DNA of 64,000 bases, taken from contig NZ_PJAS01000071.1 of NCBI RefSeq assembly GCF_002836735.1, positions 140,340 through 204,339 on the forward strand, written 5' to 3'. Every line of letters starts with the position of its first letter. The first letter of the stretch is position 1. The notes under the pieces are model-generated. The model was not told the origin of the DNA. It was given only the letters and a program-made list of their open reading frames with translations, and did not search any database. Below are positions 26,791-35,836 of the stretch, piece by piece. The position numbers were made by a program, and so were the translations under genes. This stretch comes from Psychrobacter sp. 4Bb (GTDB taxonomy: Bacteria; Pseudomonadota; Gammaproteobacteria; Pseudomonadales; Moraxellaceae).

Positions 26791-26818
26791 CTTGAATTTT
26801 TTCTCAATGCCCCTATTA
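26791..26818 (+). promoter_or_regulatory. Candidate sigma-32 promoter for htpG
   Basis: CTTGAAT at 26791-26797 and CCCCTATTA at 26810-26818 are spaced by 12 nt. This is a close match to the heat-shock consensus CTTGAAA / CCCCATNT. HtpG is a sigma-32 gene in E. coli, so position and sequence agree. Confidence 0.65.
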
Positions 26819-26933
26819 GTATAGACAGTTTAACGGTATCACATACGGCAGATTCTCTAACATTATGAGAGCGGCCTTAGTGAGTATATCGTTATCTGAT
26901 AATAGGTCTTTCATAGAATTTAAAGGAGTTTTT

Positions 26934-28895
26934 ATGAGTGAAGCAACTCAAGCTGAAGGTCTGAATCCAGAATTAAAAAAACATACGTTTGAAGCGGAAG
27001 TGGCGCAGTTACTGCATTTAGTAACGCATTCACTATATTCTAACGCTGATATTTTTGTCCGCGAATTGGTATCTAATGCGTCGGATGCTTGTGATAAGTT
27101 GCGCTTTGAAGGCACAAATGATGATAGCCTTTATGAAGATGATGGCGAATTAAAAATCCGCATCGCTGTTGACGAAGCCGCCAAAACCATTACCTTTACC
27201 GACAATGGTATTGGTATGAACGAAGCCGATGCAATCGAAAACTTAGGTACGATTGCTAAATCAGGTACCAAGGCGTTTTTAGACAAATTGTCTGAATCAC
27301 AGAAACAAGACGGACAATTGATTGGTCAGTTCGGTGTTGGTTTTTACTCAGGTTTTATCGTGGCTGATACCATCAGTGTTGAGTCACGTAAAGCGGGTGA
27401 GCCTGCGGATAAAGGCGTGCGCTGGGTATCAGATGGTACTGGTAGTTTTACTGTTGAACCTATTACCAAAGACATGCGCGGTACGGCGATTACTTTGCAT
27501 CTAAAAGAAGAATATAGCGAGGGCGAAGATAACTACTTAGATCGCAGCAAAATCAAGCGCTTGGTTAATAAATACTCTGACCATATCAGTTTGCCGATTC
27601 AAATGCGTAAAGAGATCTTGCAAGAAGACGTAAAAGAAAACGAAAACGACGACACACCTGCTGGTGGCCAGATGGTACTCACTGATGAGTGGGAAACAAT
27701 CAACAAAGCCAGTGCACTATGGACTCGCTCTAGCTCTGAAATTGAAGATGATGAGTATGTCGATTTCTATAAGAATATCTCTTATGACATGGATGCGCCG
27801 CTTACTTGGACGCATAACCGTGTAGAGGGTCGCGTACAGTATACGCAGCTATTATATATCCCTAAAAAAGCGCCAGTCGATCTATATACTCGTGAGCAGC
27901 AGCACGGTCTAAAGCTATATGTGAAGCGCGTCTTTATTATGGATGAAGCTGAGCAATTGCTACCGATGTATTTGCGTTTTGTGAAAGGTGTGATTGATTC
28001 AGCAGACTTGCCATTGAACGTGAGCCGTGAGCTTCTACAAGAGTCACGTGATGTAAAATCTATTCGTGATGGTAACGCTCGCCGTATTTTGACCTTACTC
28101 GCAAGTCTTGCTAATAGCGAAGACAGTGACAAGCAAGAGAAATTTGCACAGTTCTATGCAGAGTTCGGTGATGTTATCAAAGAAGGTTTAGGCGAAGACG
28201 TAGGCAATCAAGAACGTATTGCTAAGCTATTGCGTTATACAACTAGCACCCAAGATGGTTTGGTAACAAGCTTTGAAGATTATAAAGGTCGTATGAAAGA
28301 TGGCCAAAAAGCCATCTATTACCTCACCGCTGATAACCTAGCCGCTGCGAAAAACAGCCCGCAACTTGAGTTATTCAAGAAAAAAGGCATCGAAGTTATC
28401 TTGATGACTAGCCGTGTTGATGAATGGGCAATGAACTTCTTGACCTCATTCGATGAGACACCGCTGCAAAACATCGCGAAAGGCGCAGTAGACCTAGGCG
28501 ACTTGCAAGATGAAGCAGAAAAAGCGGAAGCAGAGAAAGCACAAGAAACGCTAAAGCCAGTAGTTGATAAACTAAAGGCTGCATTGGGCGAGCGTGCTAA
28601 AGACGTCAAAGTGTCTACTCGTTTAGTCGATAGTCCAGCTTGCTTGGTTGTTGGTGAAGGTGAGCTATCACCGCAAATGATTCAGATGCTACAGCAAATG
28701 GGTCAGGACGTACCAGCAAGTAAGCCAACGCTAGAAGTAAACCCTGACCATCCACTCATCAAGAAGCTTGAGAGCAGTGAGCAATTCGATGATTTAGCGC
28801 AAGTCATTTTTGATCAGGCATTATTGGCAGATGGCGGTCAGCTAGACGATCCAGCCGCTTACCTAAAACGCGTCAATGAGCTATTGATGAGATAA
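26934..28895 (+). CDS. htpG: Molecular chaperone HtpG (bacterial Hsp90)
   Basis: HtpG is the ATP-dependent Hsp90 chaperone. The GHKL ATPase motifs are [11 protein letters not shown] (about 38-48), [22 protein letters not shown] (about 83-104) and [14 protein letters not shown]. Middle and C-terminal dimerisation domains complete a 653-residue protein. An upstream in-frame ATG at 26865 would add 23 residues, but AAGGAG directly precedes the ATG at 26934, which also matches the family start. A heat-shock promoter candidate lies upstream and a terminator follows. Confidence 0.97.
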   Translation: MSEATQAEGLNPELKKHTFEAEVAQLLHLVTHSLYSNADIFVRELVSNASDACDKLRFEGTNDDSLYEDDGELKIRIAVDEAAKTITFTDNGIGMNEADAIENLGTIAKSGTKAFLDKLSESQKQDGQLIGQFGVGFYSGFIVADTISVESRKAGEPADKGVRWVSDGTGSFTVEPITKDMRGTAITLHLKEEYSEGEDNYLDRSKIKRLVNKYSDHISLPIQMRKEILQEDVKENENDDTPAGGQMVLTDEWETINKASALWTRSSSEIEDDEYVDFYKNISYDMDAPLTWTHNRVEGRVQYTQLLYIPKKAPVDLYTREQQHGLKLYVKRVFIMDEAEQLLPMYLRFVKGVIDSADLPLNVSRELLQESRDVKSIRDGNARRILTLLASLANSEDSDKQEKFAQFYAEFGDVIKEGLGEDVGNQERIAKLLRYTTSTQDGLVTSFEDYKGRMKDGQKAIYYLTADNLAAAKNSPQLELFKKKGIEVILMTSRVDEWAMNFLTSFDETPLQNIAKGAVDLGDLQDEAEKAEAEKAQETLKPVVDKLKAALGERAKDVKVSTRLVDSPACLVVGEGELSPQMIQMLQQMGQDVPASKPTLEVNPDHPLIKKLESSEQFDDLAQVIFDQALLADGGQLDDPAAYLKRVNELLMR

Positions 28896-29216
28896 TGTTT
28901 AGTAATGAGTAAAAAAAGGGAGGCTTTATATAAGAGGCCTCCTTTTTTATTTGAATTTTTAGTCAAATTTAAGTGAATTTTACAAATCAGCCTTATCCTC
29001 TTAACCGACAATCCGTTACAATCGCGATAGATTAGCGAGCTAAAATAGTAGGCAGTGCTAGTCATCTTCTATAATCACTCCATCGTGAATTCAATATAAA
29101 TCGATGTCTGCATGCTGTACAAAAAATCGTCAATTGATTGCACCGCGCGGCTGTTACATTAAGATAATTATCATTGAGTCATTTTATTTTTCTCGACTGG
29201 CTAGAGGTCTAAGTCT
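28896..29216. other. Intergenic region between htpG and the C13 peptidase gene
   Basis: The first 50 bp hold the htpG terminator. The rest has no gene. A 10-bp palindrome GATAATTATC at 29163-29172 lies 45 bp upstream of the peptidase start. Confidence 0.45.
28911..28948 (+). terminator. Terminator after htpG
   Basis: An A run and GGAGGC, then GCCTCC and a T run, form a hairpin that could work in both directions. Confidence 0.85.
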
Positions 29217-30698
29217 TTGTCACTTACGTCGTTAAAAACCGTCTCGCTTCAGCGTTTTTCGCTCAATTTCGCTGCCAATATTATTGCAACCTTGTGGATG
29301 CTGGTAGGCTCAACACGGGCTTTTTCTTGGGTTAAACCCACTTTTGTACAGTTTGCTGTATTTGCGCTATTGGCGCTTGGTAGTAATGTCTTATTTTCAT
29401 GGTTAGCCGCTGAAAGTGGCAGCATATTTAATGAGCAAGGATTGGTCAGTTATTTGATCTGGCCGATGATTATTTTGCTTGGTGGTATCATTTTGGCTCG
29501 GCGAGCGAGCAACCAAGCATTGGTATTTGTACCAGTAGTATTGTGGTTGGTCGCTGATACATTGTCAGCCCTATTACAGAGCTTGGTGCAGTTTTTTGGT
29601 AGCTATGGTTGGTTGCCAAATTGGAGTTATTCGTTCTTACCAGTACTGTTTTTAGTATTGTTCTTATGGCAAACGCTAGCGTTGCTTTGGATTTTTTCCC
29701 GACGTCTGCGCATACCATGGTGGGAGCGAATCATTGTATTGGTTGGCGCGGTAGCGTTGCTGACTATCTGGCAGCGTAATGTCGCAGACCAGCCAATCTT
29801 TAAGCAAATACCTGTAGAGCCTGTACTAGAAGAGGCGGCACTATATCAGCAGCCGCGCCTATTACAGCAAGCATTGGATAGTATAGACCCGAGTATCGAT
29901 GGCAAAACCGACTGGTACTTTATGGGAGTTGCAGGATTCTCAGATCAAAACGTCTTTCGTTCCGAGATTAATAAGGTACGCGAGTTGTTTGATGTACGTT
30001 TTGGTACCAGCGGGCATTCACTATCGCTGATCAATAATACTTATAGCTGGCTCGATGAACCAATTGCTACTAAGACCAGCATTTTGCGCGGCCTAAAGAA
30101 AATCGGTCAGCAGATGAACGCTGATGAAGATGTATTGTTTCTAACGTTGTCTTCACATGGTAATCAGGATATCGTCCAGTTGGCAAATCCGCCGCTTGCG
30201 ATGGATAATTTAGATGCTACATGGTTGCGTGACGCGCTAGACGCATCTGGTATCCGCTGGCGTGTGATCGTGGTGTCTGCCTGCTACTCAGGTTCGTTTA
30301 TTGACGAATTGGCATCGCCAACCACGGTAGTGATTACTGCGTCAGCCGCTGACAAAGCATCGTTTGGTTGCACCAACACAGCTGAGATGACCTATTTTGG
30401 TCAAGCGTTTTTTGCTGAAAGTCTACGAGGGAATACCAGTTTTGAGTCGGCTTTTAAGGATGCCAGTATACGGGTCAATGAGCGTGAGAGCGCCATGGGC
30501 TTTGAGCCATCAGAGCCGCAAATGGTCATTGGTAGTTTAATGGAGATAGCATTGCCTGCGTTTGAGCAAGTATTGTTTGATAAGGCGCGGCCATCCGTTG
30601 CTAGTATTACAAATAATGCTACTTCTATAACGGTTAATACTCTACCTGACAGTGCTACTAGTATATCGGTAGACGAAGTAGAGATAGCTGCTGAATAG
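29217..30698 (+). CDS. Membrane-anchored peptidase C13 (legumain/caspase-like) family protein
   Basis: Residues about 15-195 contain five or more hydrophobic helices. The remaining part is a caspase-fold hydrolase. The likely catalytic dyad is His314 in LSSHGN and Cys356 in SACYSG, with the usual hydrophobic strands before each. These features fit bacterial peptidase C13 proteins, whose substrates are unknown. The start is TTG, supported by AGAGGT 8 nt upstream; the first internal ATG would cut into the first helix. The 493-residue product ends inside a tandem 51-bp duplication. Confidence 0.82.
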   Translation: MSLTSLKTVSLQRFSLNFAANIIATLWMLVGSTRAFSWVKPTFVQFAVFALLALGSNVLFSWLAAESGSIFNEQGLVSYLIWPMIILLGGIILARRASNQALVFVPVVLWLVADTLSALLQSLVQFFGSYGWLPNWSYSFLPVLFLVLFLWQTLALLWIFSRRLRIPWWERIIVLVGAVALLTIWQRNVADQPIFKQIPVEPVLEEAALYQQPRLLQQALDSIDPSIDGKTDWYFMGVAGFSDQNVFRSEINKVRELFDVRFGTSGHSLSLINNTYSWLDEPIATKTSILRGLKKIGQQMNADEDVLFLTLSSHGNQDIVQLANPPLAMDNLDATWLRDALDASGIRWRVIVVSACYSGSFIDELASPTTVVITASAADKASFGCTNTAEMTYFGQAFFAESLRGNTSFESAFKDASIRVNERESAMGFEPSEPQMVIGSLMEIALPAFEQVLFDKARPSVASITNNATSITVNTLPDSATSISVDEVEIAAE

Positions 30699-30793
30699 CT
30701 AAATAAATACAAAGTATGATTTGGCATTTAATAAATGCCAATTGAATAGCTAAATAAATACAAAGTATGATTTGGCATTTAATAAATGCCAAT
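30692..30793. repeat. Perfect 51-bp tandem duplication covering the C13 gene stop codon
   Basis: Two identical 51-bp units lie end to end: 30692-30742 and 30743-30793. Each unit has TGAATAG, an AT-rich spacer, and a hairpin TTGGCATTT / AAATGCCAA with a three-base loop. The first copy contains the real stop codon. The duplication doubles the hairpin, giving two stem-loops after the gene. No T run follows either one. Confidence 0.9.
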
Positions 30794-30870
30794 ATCAGAT
30801 TTACTATTAGATGTTGAGCATTTATTAAACATCGTCATTGGTTCTATTTTGAATAAAAGGGATATCACTC

Positions 30871-31761
30871 ATGCAGAATTCTTATAGTCATAGTTTATCT
30901 ACCAATAAACAGCTTACCCAAAAAAGCGTGAATCGTTGTTTTAATGGTGAGCAGCATTATTATAGCCACGAGTCGACGTCTACCAAAACATCTATGACGT
31001 TTAGTATTTATCTACCTGATGAAGCCTTGGCTGGACGACGTTGTCCTGCGATATTGTACCTATCAGGTTTGACATGTAATGCGGATAACGTCACTCATAA
31101 AGCGCATTTTCAGCAAAAATGTAGCGAGCTTGGTATGATACTTATCGCACCTGATACTTCACCCAGAAGTAGTGAAGACAGTGATGTACCAAACGACGAT
31201 CGCTATTTTGTCGGGCAAGGCGCTAGCTATTATGTTGACGCGACCCAAGCCCCATGGTCAGACAATTTTAATATGCAAAGCTACATCGTTGATGAGCTAT
31301 ATGACCTATTGCGTTCAGAGTTCCCTATCCACAGTATCGGTGTCACAGGACACTCAATGGGTGGTCATGGTGCGTTATTGCTAGGGTTTAAGTTCCCAAG
31401 TAAGTTTGTCAGCGTATCGGCTTTATCGCCAGTATGCGCAGCCAGTGAGTCTGCATGGGGGCAAGCTGCCTACACAGAGTATTTCGGTGATGATAAGTCT
31501 CTATGGGCACAAGCGGACGCCTCACAAATGATTGAAAAGGTCGGTCAGCAGTATTCGAGCATTTTGGTTGATCAAGGCGCGGCTGATAACTTCTTAGCAG
31601 AAGGTCAGCTACAGACCTCTAAACTACAAGACGCTTGTGCAAAAGCCAAACAGCCCTTAACATTATGCTATCAAGCGGGGCATGACCACAGCTATTATTT
31701 TATCCAGACAGTGATTAATGATCATATCGAACATCATTGGCATATGGCTCAAATGAGCTAA
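30871..31761 (+). CDS. fghA: S-formylglutathione hydrolase (FghA/FrmB family)
   Basis: This esterase hydrolyses S-formylglutathione to formate and glutathione, the last step of glutathione-dependent formaldehyde removal. The 296-residue alpha/beta hydrolase has the nucleophile elbow GHSMGGHGALL (about 166-176), the acid in DQGAADNFL (about 231-239), and the histidine in GHDHSYYFI (about 272-280). Residues 1-20 are an extra tail. No formaldehyde dehydrogenase gene is adjacent, so the partner is elsewhere. AAGGGAT precedes the ATG. Confidence 0.94.
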   Translation: MQNSYSHSLSTNKQLTQKSVNRCFNGEQHYYSHESTSTKTSMTFSIYLPDEALAGRRCPAILYLSGLTCNADNVTHKAHFQQKCSELGMILIAPDTSPRSSEDSDVPNDDRYFVGQGASYYVDATQAPWSDNFNMQSYIVDELYDLLRSEFPIHSIGVTGHSMGGHGALLLGFKFPSKFVSVSALSPVCAASESAWGQAAYTEYFGDDKSLWAQADASQMIEKVGQQYSSILVDQGAADNFLAEGQLQTSKLQDACAKAKQPLTLCYQAGHDHSYYFIQTVINDHIEHHWHMAQMS

Positions 31762-31825
31762 AATGTCGTTCAGATGGCCGTGATACATTTTTCGCTATTC
31801 CATTCATGCTCAACAGGTGATTTTT

Positions 31826-32272
31826 ATGGCAAGTTATCAAGATTTGACAGCTTCTAATTCAAAGAATAAGTCAGCAGATACGAGCTCTACAAAAGCGACT
31901 ATGCAAGCTGATATGGATGCTGCTCTACAAAACAAACAACGTAACATTGATTGTAGTGATGAAGTGTCTCAAGTTAAGTCAGACGAGCTGATTGCAAAAA
32001 CCGTCAACGACGCTGGCGATAGAGTACTTGATGATGTGCAAATATCTCGCGTGATAGAGATGGCATGGGAAGATAGAACGCCATTTGGGGCTATAGAACA
32101 TAGCTATGGTCTCGATGAGACTGGGGTTACCAAACTCATGCGCCAAGAGCTAAAGCCGTCATCTTTTCGCTTATGGCGTCAAAGAGTGAGCAATCGCGCC
32201 ACCAAACATGAGGCAAAGCGCTCTTTCGAAGTTGGCCGTGCTTATTGCAAAACTCAATATAAGCAGCGCTAA
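31826..32272 (+). CDS. TIGR03643-family protein with N-terminal extension
   Basis: The C-terminal 85 residues (about 65-148) contain ISRVIEMAWEDRTPFGAIE, then GVTKLMRQELKPSSFRLWR, characteristic of the small TIGR03643/DUF2805 family of unknown function. Family members are usually about 75-90 residues. Here a Ser/Asp/Lys-rich stretch of about 60 precedes the domain. A GTG at 31817 is possible, but AGGTGA fits the ATG at 31826 (148 residues). Confidence 0.8.
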   Translation: MASYQDLTASNSKNKSADTSSTKATMQADMDAALQNKQRNIDCSDEVSQVKSDELIAKTVNDAGDRVLDDVQISRVIEMAWEDRTPFGAIEHSYGLDETGVTKLMRQELKPSSFRLWRQRVSNRATKHEAKRSFEVGRAYCKTQYKQR

Positions 32273-32302
32273 ACCATTAAGTATTTAACATCATTATATA
32301 AA

Positions 32303-32323
32303 AGGCTCTCAGCATATGTGAGC
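32303..32323 (+). terminator. Possible weak terminator after the TIGR03643 gene
   Basis: GGCTC-CA and TG-GAGCC form a short stem around GCATA with an internal mismatch. A T-rich stretch follows after several bases. Confidence 0.35.
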
Positions 32324-32386
32324 CGCTTGAAATTTTCTTTTTAATCTATCCATATCTTATATAAACATGAATTAGGTAGCTCAATT

Positions 32387-33076
32387 ATGAACAGTCCTGC
32401 TAAACCTTATCTTATTGCACCGTCGATACTCTCAGCTGATTTCGCGCGGTTGGGCGAAGAAGTAGAGAAGGTACTAGAGTCGGGTGCCGATGTGATTCAT
32501 TTTGATGTAATGGACAATCATTACGTACCCAATTTGACGTTTGGTAGCATGATTTGTAAGGCGTTGCGTGACTATGGTGTTGAAGCGCCAATTGATGTAC
32601 ATCTGATGGTTTCACCTGTCGATAGTATGATTGAGCAGTTTTTGGAAGCGGGTGCTAGTATCATTACCTTCCATCCAGAAGCCAGCGCTCATATCGATCG
32701 CTCACTTCAACTGATCAAAGATGGCGGTGCAGAGTGCGGTTTGGTATTGAACCCAGCGACACCATTACATTATCTTGATTATGTTATGGATAAAGTAGAT
32801 CAGATTTTATTAATGAGTGTGAACCCGGGCTACGGTGGACAGTCGTTTATCGATAGTACTCTAGATAAAGTCCGTCAGGTACGTCAGCGTATTATTACTA
32901 GTGGTCGAGATATTCGATTGGAAGTTGATGGTGGTATCAAAGCCAGTAATATACGTGCGATTGCTGAAGCGGGCGCTGATATGTTCGTTGCGGGTTCTGC
33001 AATTTTCAATCAAGAAGATTATAAAGCGGCTATTGATGAGATGCGCGCAGAGTTATTATTAGCCAATAATAGCTAG
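32387..33076 (+). CDS. rpe: Ribulose-phosphate 3-epimerase Rpe
   Basis: Rpe interconverts ribulose 5-phosphate and xylulose 5-phosphate. The 229-residue TIM barrel shows [47 protein letters not shown] and EVDGGI, containing the metal-binding His and Asp pairs and the phosphate loop. AGG lies upstream of the ATG. The gene stands alone. Confidence 0.97.
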   Translation: MNSPAKPYLIAPSILSADFARLGEEVEKVLESGADVIHFDVMDNHYVPNLTFGSMICKALRDYGVEAPIDVHLMVSPVDSMIEQFLEAGASIITFHPEASAHIDRSLQLIKDGGAECGLVLNPATPLHYLDYVMDKVDQILLMSVNPGYGGQSFIDSTLDKVRQVRQRIITSGRDIRLEVDGGIKASNIRAIAEAGADMFVAGSAIFNQEDYKAAIDEMRAELLLANNS

Positions 33077-33287
33077 CGAATTCGGTATGGTTAATGAACG
33101 CTATTAGCCATACAATAGTAATATTAAGATGTGCTGTATAACTTATGACTATATAGTTAATCCGATATAAAAGAGCTACAGCGTTAACCTCGCTTGAAGT
33201 ATCACGTATACATCTGCACTCAGTTGCCTTGTATCTCTTTTAAATTGAATCAACTCTATATAACGGTCAGTCACGTAAAGGTGAAAT

Positions 33288-33686
33288 ATGGACACAAACA
33301 ATTCTAGCCGTTCAACAGAACCTTCTGTGCAAGCAAGTTCTCATGAGACGTTGAATCAGCAGGCTAAGCAATCACTTGAAAGTGAAACACCGCAACGCAG
33401 CTTGGTGCCTAGAGGTATCACTATTGGCTTAGCGATGTTTGCACTGGTACTTAGTTTGGCAGGTTATGGCTTTCGCCTGATGGTAGGTGATGACGTCGAA
33501 ACAGTGCTGCGTCACGCTGCAGTCATTGTGCCTGCATTTATGCTAGGCATTCCGCTGTTTTTTTGGGTAGGCTCTCGCATACTCAATAAAGTTAAAGGCC
33601 TACATATCGAGAGTTGGAATGCGATTAGTTTGGGCTATTTGACTTCTTGTATATCGATGCTATGGCTGATGGGTACTTATAGTTAA
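33288..33686 (+). CDS. Hypothetical two-helix membrane protein, 132 residues
   Basis: I do not recognise it. Residues 1-42 are polar (Ser/Gln/Glu-rich). Three hydrophobic segments follow (about 47-65, 76-97 and 112-129). AAAGGTGA precedes the ATG. It is followed by two other small unknown genes on the same strand. Confidence 0.65.
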   Translation: MDTNNSSRSTEPSVQASSHETLNQQAKQSLESETPQRSLVPRGITIGLAMFALVLSLAGYGFRLMVGDDVETVLRHAAVIVPAFMLGIPLFFWVGSRILNKVKGLHIESWNAISLGYLTSCISMLWLMGTYS

Positions 33687-33723
33687 GTGTTTCCGCTGTA
33701 GATGTAAGGCTTCTTCGCACCTG

Positions 33724-33761
33724 TATTGTTTATTCGCGCTTATATTGTTTATTCACGCCTA
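33724..33761. repeat. Two imperfect 19-bp tandem copies
   Basis: TATTGTTTATTC(G/A)CGC(T/C)TA occurs at 33724-33742 and 33743-33761 with two differences, in the gap between two small membrane-protein genes. Confidence 0.55.
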
Positions 33762-33830
33762 TATAATGTCGTAATATTTTATATTTTTTAATCATTAAGC
33801 CATGTCCTACAAGCATGACTGGAATTTTAT

Positions 33831-34142
33831 ATGAGAATCGTACCAGCCAGTATTGCTAAAATTATCTATCCTAAAGACTTACCAAATGGCTTATTTACCA
33901 GCTTAATTATCGCTTGTTTGTTAATGGGGTTGGCGTCACTACGTCACGGAACCGATTTACAAGGTTGGCTAAATGTCATTGAAAACTGGCTGCTTATGCT
34001 GCTGATATTGCCTACTGCGACGGCCACCGTTGCACTGCCATTTAAGTATCGTGATCCTAGCCTTGAGTTAAAGCTGGTTTATTATCTTGGAATGTTTGTG
34101 GCCTTCTTATTTACATTAGGAAAGTTGCGTTATTGGCACTAA
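33831..34142 (+). CDS. Small membrane protein, 103 residues
   Basis: I do not recognise it. It has three hydrophobic segments (about 22-38, 47-66 and 80-97). The ribosome-binding signal is weak (GGAA before the ATG). It is likely a lineage-specific inner-membrane protein. Confidence 0.6.
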   Translation: MRIVPASIAKIIYPKDLPNGLFTSLIIACLLMGLASLRHGTDLQGWLNVIENWLLMLLILPTATATVALPFKYRDPSLELKLVYYLGMFVAFLFTLGKLRYWH

Positions 34143-34363
34143 TATATACAAACGACATGGCATTCAAGTTTGCTTTTATAGCGAAGACTTATGTGACAGC
34201 CCTTGAATTCGAGTGTTAAAGCGTCCATTGTATGAGTAAGACAGATTTACCCGCGTTACTGTAAGACGATAGATTTGCCGAATGAGTTTGTTTTCAATAA
34301 ATAACTGCTTTGCAATGACCAGTTTCTCTACCAGTACTAAACGGGATAATAAGGAACACATTA

Positions 34364-34675
34364 ATGCCATACGATATCGATAATGATATAGAAGTAGATA
34401 ACGAGAGTAGCGATCAGTTTGCTGGATTTGCCAAAGAAACCACGTTAGAGTTGGTGGAAGCAGATGATGGTAGGTTGTTGTTGCGTGATGCTGAACAAGA
34501 TGAAGCACCGCTGATGACTATTGATTTTTCTGACAAGCTAAAAGAACTACTTGGTAGTGATACTCAAGCTATTGGTCAACACATGATTCATGCTGCGATT
34601 CAGGTCATTATGCAAAAGCAAATGAGCAAGTGGCATGCGCATGTATATGATAAAGAACCAACACACTACAGCTAA
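34364..34675 (+). CDS. Hypothetical acidic protein, 103 residues
   Basis: I do not recognise it. It has an acidic start (DIDNDIEVDNESSDQ), a short beta-like part (LELVEADDGRLLLRDAE), and a C-terminal helix (GQHMIHAAIQVIMQKQMSKW). It has no membrane helix. AAGGAA precedes the ATG. A strong terminator lies 91 bp downstream, supporting a transcribed gene. Confidence 0.65.
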   Translation: MPYDIDNDIEVDNESSDQFAGFAKETTLELVEADDGRLLLRDAEQDEAPLMTIDFSDKLKELLGSDTQAIGQHMIHAAIQVIMQKQMSKWHAHVYDKEPTHYS

Positions 34676-34765
34676 TATTTGGTTGTTTTTGAGCACCAGT
34701 TAAAGCAAATACCAGTCAAAGCGAATGACTAAAGATATAGCTTAACAACATGAAACTACAGCCAT

Positions 34766-34801
34766 AAAAAAAAGGGTTTATCAATTGATAAACCCTTTTT
34801 T
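34766..34801. terminator. Bidirectional terminator between the acidic-protein gene and rpmG
   Basis: AAAAAGGGTTTATCAA and TTGATAAACCCTTTTT form a long perfect hairpin flanked by A and T runs, so it can serve both convergent transcripts. Confidence 0.95.
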
Positions 34802-34831
34802 GTTCAAATAGTACCATTTATAAAATGGAGA

Positions 34832-34987
34832 TTATTTGATTTTAGCTTCTTTAAAGATCACATGCTGGCGTACTTTTGGATCAAACTTTTTGATTTCCAT
34901 TTTGCCAGGCATAGTGCGCTTGTTTTTAGTAGTGGTGTAGTAATACCCAGTACCAGCTGTTGATACTAATTTAATTTTATCTCTCAT
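34832..34987 (-). CDS. rpmG: 50S ribosomal protein L33
   Basis: This 51-residue protein reads [20 protein letters not shown] and continues through [18 protein letters not shown] to its end EAKIK. This is the typical proteobacterial L33, the form without zinc-binding cysteines. It lies 128 bp after rpmB and probably shares its transcript, ending at the hairpin just downstream. Confidence 0.97.
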   Translation of the reverse strand: MRDKIKLVSTAGTGYYYTTTKNKRTMPGKMEIKKFDPKVRQHVIFKEAKIK

Positions 34988-35115
34988 GATAGCTTTCCTG
35001 TAAATGAGGGGTCTTCAAACGATAGGTACGTGTCTCAAAGAGTGAGTTGCCACAATTAATGTAGCAAAACAGCAGCCTAAATGATGAGAGTCATCACCCA
35101 GCTGCTATTTTTAAC

Positions 35116-35352
35116 TTAAACTTTTTGACCTTGTGCGCGTAGATCCGCTAACACTTTATCGATACCAAGTTTGTCAATGATGCGCATACCTTTGGTAGAC
35201 ACACGTAGACGTACAAAGCGGTTTTCAGACTCTACCCAAAAACGATGGTTGTGAAGGTTTGGTAGAAAGCGACGACGGGTTTTGTTGTTTGCATGCGAAA
35301 CATTATTACCCACCATAGGGCGCTTTCCAGTCACTTGGCAAACTCGAGACAT
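35116..35352 (-). CDS. rpmB: 50S ribosomal protein L28
   Basis: The 78-residue protein starts [20 protein letters not shown] and contains [16 protein letters not shown] and [13 protein letters not shown], diagnostic for L28. The rpmB-rpmG order is the universal one. The protein has one cysteine, so it is the zinc-independent type. Confidence 0.98.
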   Translation of the reverse strand: MSRVCQVTGKRPMVGNNVSHANNKTRRRFLPNLHNHRFWVESENRFVRLRVSTKGMRIIDKLGIDKVLADLRAQGQKV

Positions 35353-35836
35353 GGCGAACTCCTAATCTATGAGGTATGAGTTTTTCTCATACCAGTCTGG
35401 GCAAGTTGCACGTTTTTGCGGCATGGACACAGCAAGCGGCAGCTTTGCACCAAACAAAACTATATGAAGGTTGAGCTGGTTTTGCTGCTATCTAAAGGCA
35501 AATAACAGGCTGACCAATTCAGAAAATTTTAAAGCCGACATTTATACCATAAAACAGATGAATACTCAAATATTTTTACAATAACTGTCGAATTAAAGGA
35601 GAGCTATTATACCTTGAAATGAGCGCTCTATGTTGTTGATTGTTTAATAGTAAAGATTAATTTTTAGTTGTAAGTTATAACAAAAGTCAGTAAAGTTGCT
35701 GTTATATATTTAATACAATCTGTTAATACACCGGTATTACTGTAAATCTATGTATCATTACCAATCTCTTTTGATTCTGGGTAATGATTTTTTGCTTATT
35801 TGCTCAGATAAATTACTGCTCATGCGGAGTCAAAAC
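35353..35836. other. Intergenic region between rpmB and the Ig-repeat lipoprotein gene
   Basis: No gene is recognised in about 480 bp. It must hold the divergent rpmB promoter and the lipoprotein promoter. AT content is high, and an 8-bp palindrome GAGCGCTC lies near 35622. In-frame codons upstream of the chosen lipoprotein start (from 35750) do not look like a secretion signal. Confidence 0.45.

Larger units (their letters stand above)
26475..26933. other. Intergenic region upstream of htpG
   Basis: The region holds a possible 24-codon reading frame, a clear terminator (26738-26771) and a candidate sigma-32 promoter (26791-26818). The htpG leader would be about 110 nt. Confidence 0.5.

Noticed and set aside
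29163..29172. GATAATTATC upstream of the C13 peptidase gene as a Fur box
   Set aside because: Only half of a Fur box is present. The remaining 9 bases do not match GATAATGATAATCATTATC, and the gene has no iron link. A similar AT-rich word near 1000 is equally weak.
32326..32355. CTTGAAA-N15-ATCCATAT upstream of rpe as a sigma-32 promoter
   Set aside because: The -35 box is perfect, but the -10 matches only 6 of 8 and loses two of its four C. Rpe is not a heat-shock gene.
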